A DNA stretch of 6,406 bases from NCBI GenBank assembly GCA_963579925.1, contig CAUZJA010000164.1, forward strand, positions 1 through 6,406, read 5' to 3'. Positions 1 through 5,176 of the stretch are shown here, piece after piece. Source of the stretch: UBA1151 sp963579925 (lineage in GTDB: Bacteria; Chloroflexota; Dehalococcoidia; Lucifugimonadales; Lucifugimonadaceae). Below the pieces are notes generated by a model, which was given only the letters and a program-made list of their open reading frames with translations, did not search any database and was not told the DNA's origin. The translations under genes and the position numbers were made by a program. Position 1 is the first letter of the stretch, and every line of letters starts with the position of its first letter.

Positions 1-20
1 ACACAATAGGTAACCGATTC

Positions 21-38
21 CGTAACAGGTGTGTTACG
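21..38. repeat. Short inverted repeat upstream of the heat-shock promoter
   Basis: CGTAACA and TGTTACG form a perfect 7-bp inverted repeat around the 4-nt centre GGTG. It lies about 50 bp upstream of the -35 box of the hspR promoter. No T-run follows on either strand, so it is a poor terminator. It could be an operator or the tail structure of a gene left of the window. A second tiny dyad, TGATT-CTC-AATCA, sits at 50-62. No function can be assigned. Confidence 0.35.
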
Positions 39-89
39 AATAAGTTTCGTGATTCTCAATCATCAGTGACCCCTATCGCAGCAGGACCC

Positions 90-118
90 TTGACACGCTC
101 CGTATCAATTCATAGGAT
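90..118 (+). promoter_or_regulatory. Sigma70-type promoter of the hspR-grpE(-dnaK) operon
   Basis: A perfect -35 box TTGACA (90-95) is followed by a 17-bp spacer and TAGGAT (113-118), a 4/6 match to the -10 consensus. Transcription would start near 125, just ahead of the hspR-like reading frame. An extended -10-like TGCTATAC at 143-150 is a weaker alternative. No HAIR-type (CTTGAGT-N7-ACTCAAG) or CIRCE operator overlaps it, so the operator for the repressor is not obvious. Confidence 0.6.
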
Positions 119-185
119 TTGTCTCATATAAGAAGCAACTGGTGCTATACCGGTTTTGCATCTGAGATCACGGTATTTCCGAAAT

Positions 186-713
186 ATGACCAATCCGAAG
201 TCGAATCAATCCGTAACTGAGTGGCAGACAACGCTGCTCGGAACTTTGCTCGCGCATCCCTATCGGCAAGGCGATAGGGATGCGCGCCGAAATACGTCGA
301 ATGAAGTGGTTAAGGTACCGGAATCGTCATCAGAATCAGTCAGTGATGAAAATACTAGTGCATCGGGTCGTGTGACCGGCGTTTATATCATTAGCGTTGC
401 GGCCCGGTTGACGGACATGCATCCGCAAACGCTGCGAAAGTATGAACGAGTGGGACTCCTTTCTCCAACACGCACTGGAGGAAGCCTCAGGCTCTATTCT
501 GAGAACGATCTCGCTCGGTTGAGATTGATCAGAATTCTCACGGAGAAGTTTGATCTTAACCTCGCGGGTGTGCGGCTGGTTATGGAACTGGTTTCTCATT
601 TGCATCATGTTCTTGATAATTTGGAATCTACAACTGAAATCTTAAGCACTCCTGAAGGAAACGCAGCGGTGCAAGAGTTGAAAGGAATACTGGAGAGCTT
701 GGAAGTTGAGTGA
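186..713 (+). CDS. hspR: HspR-like heat-shock repressor, MerR family
   Basis: This is a DNA-binding repressor expected to control the chaperone operon it leads. The conserved part starts at about 375 with VYIISVAARLTDMHPQTLRKY. That is the HspR-type MerR helix-turn-helix, followed by a GLLSP turn, the wing (RTGGSLRLYS) and DLARLRLIRILTEKFDLNLAGVRLVMEL. This layout closely matches actinobacterial HspR. A C-terminal helix follows (LHHVLDNLESTTEIL). The start is uncertain. ATG 186 has no clear ribosome site. TTG 156 is also in frame. GTG 306 and GTG 372 would remove a polar, low-complexity N-terminus that family members lack and that contains the perfect hairpin at 251-286. The last 8 bp overlap grpE, implying translational coupling. 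In actinobacteria hspR is usually the last gene of the dnaK operon; here it comes first. Family assignment is strong and the HspR call is good. Confidence 0.85.
   Translation: MTNPKSNQSVTEWQTTLLGTLLAHPYRQGDRDARRNTSNEVVKVPESSSESVSDENTSASGRVTGVYIISVAARLTDMHPQTLRKYERVGLLSPTRTGGSLRLYSENDLARLRLIRILTEKFDLNLAGVRLVMELVSHLHHVLDNLESTTEILSTPEGNAAVQELKGILESLEVE
251..286. repeat. Perfect 15-bp inverted repeat (strong hairpin) in the hspR 5' region
   Basis: Positions 251-265 and 272-286 are exact reverse complements with a 6-nt centre (GCAAGG). As RNA this would be a very stable GC-rich hairpin. No T-run follows, so it is not a standard terminator. It lies inside the long hspR frame but upstream of the conserved repressor domain, which begins near 375, so it may really be 5' leader. 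Candidate roles are an operator, an mRNA-structure element, or a dispersed palindromic repeat of REP type. The arms contain CCCTATCG, also present at 71-78. Confidence 0.7.
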
Positions 714-1284
714 CCCGAAGGATGAGTTGGAACAGATAGAAGATGAAGAGCCGGAACCTGCCTCCGAAGGCGCTGAAGCCCCCGCTGAAGACGCTGAAGT
801 TGAGACGGACGAGCCATCGCCTGATAGTGAGTTAGCGGAAGCTCTCCGTGAGAAAGATCAGTTTCGAGCGCTCGCACAGCGTGCTCAGGCAGACCTGGTC
901 AATTTCCGGAGCCGTGTTGAAACGGAGAAGATGGAACTGGCTCAGCGCACCAAGGCGGGCCTGATCAGGCGGATGCTTGAGATCGCGGACGGCGTTGAAG
1001 CGGCACTTCAGGGAGATGCAACTAAAGACGTAGATGTTTCCTTCCTGCAAGGGGTGGAAGCGATCAAGCGCAGCTTTGATTCCGTTCTGAGCGGTGAGGG
1101 AGTTGAGCGATTCGAGAGTAAAGGGGAGAAGTTTGATCCCCGGCTTCATGAGGCATTGCTCACTACTGAAACAGAAGATGCAGAGCCGGACACCGTCATC
1201 AACGTGATGCGCGTCGGATATCGGCATGGTGATGACATCATCAGGCCGGCGCTGGTGGAAGTGGCATCGAAGCCATCGAAGTAG
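706..1284 (+). CDS. grpE: GrpE, nucleotide exchange factor for DnaK
   Basis: GrpE is a cytoplasmic dimeric cochaperone that releases ADP from DnaK. The 192-residue product has a highly acidic, disordered N-terminus (residues 5-42). A long coiled-coil helix follows (about 43-85, LREKDQFRALAQRAQADLVNFRSR), then a four-helix-bundle region, and a C-terminal beta domain with the family signatures FDPRLHEALL (143-152) and GYRHGDDIIRPALVEVA (171-187). Length is typical. The start is TTG 706, inside the end of hspR, with a GGAG at 692-695 ten bases upstream. The overlap suggests coupling to hspR translation. dnaK follows after 116 bp. No defect is visible. Confidence 0.95.
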   Translation: MSDPKDELEQIEDEEPEPASEGAEAPAEDAEVETDEPSPDSELAEALREKDQFRALAQRAQADLVNFRSRVETEKMELAQRTKAGLIRRMLEIADGVEAALQGDATKDVDVSFLQGVEAIKRSFDSVLSGEGVERFESKGEKFDPRLHEALLTTETEDAEPDTVINVMRVGYRHGDDIIRPALVEVASKPSK

Positions 1285-1296
1285 TTGGTATGACTG

Positions 1297-1322
1297 CAGG
1301 CGTGAGAGCCTGAGGTTTTATT
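1297..1322 (+). terminator. Weak terminator or attenuator between grpE and dnaK
   Basis: CAGGC (1297-1301) and GCCTG (1308-1312) form a 5-bp GC-rich stem with loop GTGAGA, then AGG and TTTTATT. It begins 12 nt after the grpE stop. The stem is short and the T-run offset by three bases, so read-through is likely. It could lower dnaK transcription from the upstream promoter or mark dnaK as having its own promoter. Confidence 0.35.
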
Positions 1323-1351
1323 AGTCACAGTACAACAGATTCATGAAATGA

Positions 1352-1374
1352 GATCCCTGTCTAGATAAGGGATC
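1352..1374. promoter_or_regulatory. 7-9-7 inverted repeat upstream of dnaK, candidate operator
   Basis: GATCCCT (1352-1358) and AGGGATC (1368-1374) are perfect reverse complements separated by 9 nt. The repeat ends 26 nt before the dnaK ATG and 9 nt before its ribosome site. The 9-nt spacing recalls the CIRCE element, but the arms do not match TTAGCACTC/GAGTGCTAA, nor the HAIR consensus. The arm core ATCCCT/AGGGAT also occurs in the perfect palindrome at 251-286, so both could be sites for one regulator. A weak -10-like TGAAAT lies just upstream at 1345-1350. No T-run follows, so a terminator is unlikely. Confidence 0.45.
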
Positions 1375-1400
1375 GATAACAACAGGAGCACAGATAGAAC

Positions 1401-3314
1401 ATGGCAAGAGCAGTTGGGATTGACCTGGGCACCACAAACTCAGTGGTTGCGGTCTGGGAGGCAGGCGAGGCCCGTATCCTCGAGAACAACGAGGGGCGTC
1501 GCACGACACCGTCCGTAGTAGCGGTCAATCCAAAATCCGGCGAACGATTCGTCGGTGAACTGGCACGTCGTCAGTCGATTACCAACCCGGACAACACGGT
1601 CTATTCAGCGAAGCGATTCATTGGACGCAGGTTCGATGACCCGTCGGTCGCAAAAGACGTTGATATGGTTTCGTTCAAAGTCGTTGAAGCCAACAACGGC
1701 GACGCGTGGGTAGAACTCAACGGAGAGAAGGAAGCACCGCCTGAGATTTCAGCGATGGTGCTCCGGAAGCTGAAAGAGGACGCTGAAGCAAGGATTGGCG
1801 ACACGGTCGATAAAGCCGTCATAACCGTGCCCGCCTACTTCAACGATAGCCAGCGTGAAGCAACAAAGGTTGCAGGCCAGATCGCCGGGCTGGAAGTGCT
1901 TCGCATCATCAACGAACCAACGGCAGCGGCACTTGCCTACGGGATGGAGAAAGAAGGCGATCGGACGATTGCCGTCTTTGACCTGGGTGGCGGGACGTTT
2001 GACGTGACCATCCTCCAGTTGGGCGATGGTGTGTTTGAGGTCAAGTCCACCAACGGTGATACGCACCTTGGCGGCGATGACTTCGACCTTCGGATCGTTG
2101 AGTGGGCGGCAGACGAGTTCAAGGCCGAGAACGGAATCGACCTTCGAACCGACAGCGCAGCTCTCCAGCGGCTACGGGTGGAAGCTGAGCGGGCGAAGGT
2201 CGAACTGTCCAACGTGGCGCAGACCGAGATTAACTTGCCGTTTATTACGGCTGATTCCGACGGACCAAAGCACCTGGCGCTTCCGTTGACCCGCACCCAG
2301 CTGGAGCGTCTTGTCGGCGATCTGGTGGACGGGACGGTAGCTCCAACGAAGCAGGCCATCACAGACTCCGGAATCTCAGCATCAGACATCGATGAGGTAA
2401 TCCTTGTTGGTGGTCAGACACGGATGCCAGCCATCGTCGCAAAAGTGAAAGAGATCTTTGGCAAAGAGCCAAATCAGACTGTAAACCCGGATGAGGTGGT
2501 CGCTACCGGTGCCGCAATCCAGGCAGGTGTACTGCAGGGTGACGTAAAAGACATCCTTTTGCTGGATGTGACTCCACTGTCTCTGGGAATTGAGACCCTG
2601 GGTGGAGTCGGCACAGTCCTGATCCCTCGCAACACAACGATTCCAACATCGAAGTCAGAATCATTCACTACGGCGGCGGATAACCAGCCGTCAGTGGAAG
2701 TTCACGTCTTCCAGGGCGAGCGTCCAATGGCGGGTGAGAACACGTCCATCGGTCGGTTCATGCTGGACGGAATCCTTCCCGCACCTCGTGGCACGCCACA
2801 GGTGGAAGTGACATTCGACATTGATGCTGACGGCATCCTGAAGGTGTCTGCATCAGACAAGGCAACGAACAAAGAGCAACACATCACCATCGCTGGTCGG
2901 TCCGGACTGAGTGATGAAGAGATTGCAAAGGCCGTTGAAGAGGCTGAGAGCCACGCAGAAGAGGATCAGAAGCAGCGGGTGTCTATCGAGACCCGCAACG
3001 CCGCTGATAGCGCCGTCTACTCAGCTGAGAAGCTGATAGCGGATCAGGAAGATCAGATTCCTGATGACGAGATCAAGATTGCGATCACCGAGGCAATCGC
3101 CAAGGTGAAAGACCTGCTTGCGTCAGAGACGTCGGAAACGTCAGCGATCACCGATGCGGTCAATGAGCTACAACTGGAACTCCAGAAGGTTGGCCAGGCT
3201 GCGTACGCGGAGCAAGGCGCACCGCCACCCGGCGAAGAGGGCGGACCTGAAGACGGGCCAGAGGGTGATGACACACCGGATGACACCGTTGAAGGTGAGT
3301 TCCGAGAGGTCTAA
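1401..3314 (+). CDS. dnaK: Chaperone protein DnaK (Hsp70)
   Basis: DnaK is the ATP-dependent cytoplasmic Hsp70 that binds exposed hydrophobic segments and works with DnaJ and GrpE. The 637-residue product is full length. The ATPase domain (1-384) shows GIDLGTTNS (6-14), catalytic Lys71, the phosphate loop DLGGGTFD with Thr199 (194-201), and ILVGGQTRMP (334-343). The linker is DILLLD (384-389). The substrate domain (390-500) contains TPLSLGIET and FDIDADGILKVSA, the helical lid spans about 501-605, and the acidic tail ends in DDTVEGEFREV. Residues around 91-115 (FKVVEANNGDAWVEL) are the insert typical of Gram-negative-type DnaK. The ATG start has AGGAG at 1384-1388, 12 nt upstream, a slightly long spacing. 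The preceding 7-9-7 repeat may regulate it. dnaJ is not downstream; the next gene is convergent. Confidence 0.98.
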   Translation: MARAVGIDLGTTNSVVAVWEAGEARILENNEGRRTTPSVVAVNPKSGERFVGELARRQSITNPDNTVYSAKRFIGRRFDDPSVAKDVDMVSFKVVEANNGDAWVELNGEKEAPPEISAMVLRKLKEDAEARIGDTVDKAVITVPAYFNDSQREATKVAGQIAGLEVLRIINEPTAAALAYGMEKEGDRTIAVFDLGGGTFDVTILQLGDGVFEVKSTNGDTHLGGDDFDLRIVEWAADEFKAENGIDLRTDSAALQRLRVEAERAKVELSNVAQTEINLPFITADSDGPKHLALPLTRTQLERLVGDLVDGTVAPTKQAITDSGISASDIDEVILVGGQTRMPAIVAKVKEIFGKEPNQTVNPDEVVATGAAIQAGVLQGDVKDILLLDVTPLSLGIETLGGVGTVLIPRNTTIPTSKSESFTTAADNQPSVEVHVFQGERPMAGENTSIGRFMLDGILPAPRGTPQVEVTFDIDADGILKVSASDKATNKEQHITIAGRSGLSDEEIAKAVEEAESHAEEDQKQRVSIETRNAADSAVYSAEKLIADQEDQIPDDEIKIAITEAIAKVKDLLASETSETSAITDAVNELQLELQKVGQAAYAEQGAPPPGEEGGPEDGPEGDDTPDDTVEGEFREV

Positions 3315-3350
3315 GGCTTCCGGATTGAGCGCACTAAAATAGAACATCTT

Positions 3351-3377
3351 AGCGAGGCTCCATATTGGAGTCTCGCT
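3351..3377. terminator. Hairpin after dnaK, probable terminator
   Basis: AGCGAG (3351-3356) pairs with CTCGCT (3372-3377). A G-T wobble continues into CTCC (3358-3361) with GGAG (3367-3370), leaving loop ATATT. This gives an 11-pair stem 36 nt after the dnaK stop. The + strand T-run is poor (TCGCGTTT). On the minus strand the hairpin is followed, after several bases, by TTCTATTTT, so it may serve the exchanger gene coming from the other side. It probably acts bidirectionally. Confidence 0.5.
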
Positions 3378-3378
3378 T

Positions 3379-3418
3379 CGCGTTTGGAGTTAACGCTAGG
3401 CGCGATTAACTAAACGCG
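3379..3418. repeat. Second palindrome overlapping the 3' end of the exchanger gene
   Basis: CGCGTTT (3379-3385) and AGTTAA (3388-3393) pair with TTAACT (3406-3411) and AAACGCG (3412-3418). The result is a 13-pair stem with a 2-nt bulge and a 12-nt loop. The right arm encodes the last residues and stop codon of the exchanger gene. It sits directly beside the hairpin at 3351-3377, so convergent transcripts meet two consecutive structures. No clear T-run follows on either strand. A role in termination or mRNA 3'-end protection is inferred. Confidence 0.45.
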
Positions 3419-4446
3419 AATATTAACGAGCTCATCGACGCGTACACCCCGATCTTTGTAATCGTCTTCACGCCAACTGTTCTGGCGAACGGTCGGCTGC
3501 CTGAGACGAGCCCGGGGATCAGGATGAGCGTCATGGCGAGTCCTGCTGCCGTAGCTATCAGGTGAATCGACGATACGTCTGTGAAGAGCGCACCTTTTGT
3601 GTAGGCAAGGGAATCTGCCGACAGCACGATGCCAATATTAAACATGTTGCTGCCCAGCAAGTTTGACAGCGCCAATTCAGGTGCCCCAATTCGCAATGCA
3701 GCGATGGCCACGGAGAATTCGGGCAGCGTGGTGCTGATGGGTAGGAACTGCGCGCCAACGAAGCTAGAAGACCACCCCATTGCGTCCGACACGCCGTCGG
3801 CAGCGTTCGCCAGCCAGATACCACCAATCGTCACGATGGCAACGGCACCTAGGTAGCCGCCAATGTTATTCATGAGAGATCTGGATGGTTTCTTAAATGA
3901 GAAACCGGAACCAGAAGATTCGTCAGTTGATGCACCGGAACTGCTTTTTCTTCGCAAGGAGTTCAGAACGGAGCCAAGCTGACCAATCGTCCACAGGGCC
4001 GTGACAACGTATGCCACGATCATCGTGACAGGCAGGACGCGGATGATCCAAGAGGGCACTCCGAGCTCATCACGTCCCAGGATCAGCATGCCACCTGCCA
4101 TGAGCAAGAGGATGACGCCTGCGGAACCCAACTGCTTTGTCTCAACGGTAGGATCTCGCAGAATTCCACGCCATTTGATGCCCAGAACTGCGATTACAAG
4201 CAGGTTCAAGCTGTTCGCCCCAAACGCGCCGCCCACTGCGAGGTCTGGTGAGTCTAAGCCTCGTATAGCGGTGATACCGGTTACCAGTTCTGGTAGCGAG
4301 GTGGCTGTGGCAAGGAGAATTACGCCAGCCCAGACCCTGCCTAGCCCGGTCTGCTCACCAATTGCGTCCCCAAATCGGACGAGCGTCCAGCCTCCGGCAA
4401 AAACAATGAGAGATGCGCCAAGGTACTGCAGCCACGCTTCAAGCAA
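3406..4446 (-). CDS. Cation/Ca2+ exchanger, CaCA family (YrbG-like)
   Basis: This is an inner-membrane antiporter expected to exchange Ca2+ (or another cation) for Na+ or H+. The 346-residue product has about ten hydrophobic segments in two halves. They are joined by a polar loop (about 163-195) rich in Ser and Lys. The inverted alpha repeats are visible. Alpha1 (41-85) contains ATATSLPELVTG with Glu53 and GANSLNL. Alpha2 (231-275) contains ISTTLPEFSVA with Glu243 and GSNMFNIGI. The two Glu residues are the family's central cation ligands. In alpha1 the usual GSN motif reads GAN (Ala77). The start is TTG, with GGAGAA at 4458-4463 about 11 nt upstream; no in-frame ATG lies close by. Its leader contains an intrinsic terminator and a tiny open frame, suggesting attenuation. 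It is convergent with dnaK and divergent from the receiver gene. The ion specificity cannot be read from sequence. Confidence 0.9.
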   Translation of the reverse strand: MLEAWLQYLGASLIVFAGGWTLVRFGDAIGEQTGLGRVWAGVILLATATSLPELVTGITAIRGLDSPDLAVGGAFGANSLNLLVIAVLGIKWRGILRDPTVETKQLGSAGVILLLMAGGMLILGRDELGVPSWIIRVLPVTMIVAYVVTALWTIGQLGSVLNSLRRKSSSGASTDESSGSGFSFKKPSRSLMNNIGGYLGAVAIVTIGGIWLANAADGVSDAMGWSSSFVGAQFLPISTTLPEFSVAIAALRIGAPELALSNLLGSNMFNIGIVLSADSLAYTKGALFTDVSSIHLIATAAGLAMTLILIPGLVSGSRPFARTVGVKTITKIGVYASMSSLIFAFS

Positions 4447-4518
4447 TGTTGTTCGTATTCTCCGTTTGGGTCTGTCGAGTCATTGGGGTGATATCGGGTG
4501 TTCAGGGTGGTCTCATGC

Positions 4519-4542
4519 AAAAATAAAGCCGCGTAATGCGGC
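4519..4542 (-). terminator. Intrinsic terminator in the leader of the exchanger gene
   Basis: Read on the minus strand, GCCGC (4542-4538) pairs with GCGGC (4532-4528) around the loop ATTAC, followed immediately by TTTATTTTT (4527-4519). This is the best terminator signature in the window. It lies 72 nt upstream of the exchanger start in the same orientation. The only gene further upstream on this strand is the kinase (ending near 5147 or 5095), with the opposing receiver gene in between. It therefore either stops antisense transcription from the kinase or works as an attenuator for the exchanger. No known riboswitch was recognised. Confidence 0.6.
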
Positions 4543-4550
4543 GGCGACAA

Positions 4551-4598
4551 TCAATTATCGCACTCTTCAGGCCATGACGAATACCACGGAAACGCCAT
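4551..4598 (-). CDS. Possible 15-codon leader peptide before the terminator
   Basis: An ATG-started frame on the minus strand encodes MAFPWYSSWPEECDN and stops 8 nt before the terminator stem. Two Trp, one Tyr and one Phe in 15 residues, plus the position just ahead of a terminator, recall an attenuation leader peptide. Against this, no ribosome binding site is visible upstream, no competing antiterminator was worked out, and the downstream gene is a cation exchanger rather than an amino-acid gene. Frames this short occur often by chance. It is listed as a hypothesis only. Confidence 0.15.
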   Translation of the reverse strand: MAFPWYSSWPEECDN

Positions 4599-4640
4599 TA
4601 ATCGCGTAGTCAGGACCGTAACAACCTGTGTAAGAACCAC

Positions 4641-4669
4641 TTTACATGCAACTGGGATTCAGGTTAAAT
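4641..4669 (+). promoter_or_regulatory. Candidate promoter of the receiver gene
   Basis: TTTACA (4641-4646) is a 5/6 match to the -35 consensus. After 17 bp comes TTAAAT (4664-4669), a 4/6 match to -10. Transcription would begin near 4676. This lies downstream of ATG 4646, so if the promoter is real the protein must start at GTG 4700 or later. CGATAGG at 4671-4677 sits just at the expected start point. Confidence 0.4.
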
Positions 4670-5098
4670 TCGATAGGTAGCAGTTTTGCAGGTGACTTGG
4701 TGCCCGAACAGTTGAACGTACTTGTCATTGATGACGATAAGGATGTGCTGGAATTCTTTCAGCACCAACTTTCGCGTGATGATTCATACGCCTTCAATCT
4801 CTGCCAGGACAGCAAGCTTGGCCTTGAGACGCTCTCTGAGAGTACGCCGGACATACTCATAATCGACTGGATGATGCCGGGTCAGAACGGCATTGATGTG
4901 CTTCGGGAGATTGATCAGAACCCGGAAATCGATGAGCCTGGATATATCACCATGATCAGTGGCGCACCAGATCTCGAATTGCTGTCAATGATAGCGATGG
5001 AACTCGGAGCTGCTGAAGTATTGCCTAAGCCCATGACCAAGAAAGTGGCAACGGCAATGTTGAAGCGGGCAGAGATCAGGATTGCTACCGGCGTTTAG
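4646..5098 (+). CDS. Stand-alone response regulator receiver protein (CheY-like)
   Basis: This is a single phosphoacceptor domain with no output domain, so it probably signals through protein contacts or as a phosphorelay intermediate. Numbered from ATG 4646 (150 aa), it shows the acidic pair Asp29-Asp30 in VLVIDDDKD, phosphoacceptor Asp74 in LIIDWMMPGQNG, the Ser105 switch residue in MISGAPD, and Lys128 in LPKPM. The receiver starts at about residue 23. ATG 4646 has no good ribosome site and overlaps a candidate -35 box. GTG 4700 (132 aa, MPEQLNVLVIDDD) has AGGTGA upstream, though only 4 nt away, and gives the compact length usual for CheY-type proteins. The 3' end faces a histidine kinase. 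With the kinase's frame corrected, the two genes overlap by 4 bp, which supports a partner relationship. Receiver identity is firm; the cellular output is unknown. Confidence 0.9.
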   Translation: MQLGFRLNSIGSSFAGDLVPEQLNVLVIDDDKDVLEFFQHQLSRDDSYAFNLCQDSKLGLETLSESTPDILIIDWMMPGQNGIDVLREIDQNPEIDEPGYITMISGAPDLELLSMIAMELGAAEVLPKPMTKKVATAMLKRAEIRIATGV

Positions 5099-5176
5099 CT
5101 GGCGACAGCCACTTCGCCTTGCTCAGTTTCAGTCGCGTTCTCAGACTCAACTCTCACGCCTGGGAGGCAGATTCCT
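5095..5176 (-). other. Displaced C-terminal end of the kinase in another frame
   Basis: From 5175 down to 5095 the minus strand encodes GICLPGVRVESENATETEQG followed by EVAVAS and TAA. Joined after Gly238 of the kinase by skipping one base (5176), this gives PDMGTGGGICLP. The distance from that Pro to the LP pair is the same as in ordinary HATPase_c endings (PxxGTxFxxxLP). The joined protein would have 264 residues. Its stop overlaps the receiver stop in a 4-bp convergent overlap (CTAA/TTAG). The extra base could lie anywhere in the stretch 5176-5190, which includes a run of four G (5186-5189). Sequencing error, recent mutation and slippage cannot be told apart here. Confidence 0.55.

Noticed and set aside
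832..1227. Minus-strand open frame of 131 codons within grpE
   Set aside because: It is fully antisense to an intact grpE and shows no recognisable motif.
80..1400. Search for HAIR (CTTGAGT-N7-ACTCAAG) or CIRCE operators in the chaperone operon
   Set aside because: Neither consensus is present near the hspR promoter or upstream of dnaK. CTTGACA at 89-95 is the -35 region and has no partner arm.
1937..2389. Minus-strand open frame of 150 codons within dnaK
   Set aside because: It is antisense to a fully conserved DnaK reading frame and is Ser/Arg-rich, typical of a shadow frame.
4001..4609. Long + strand open frame of 202 codons
   Set aside because: It lies opposite the exchanger gene, has no domain features, and its composition is that of an antisense shadow of a membrane protein.
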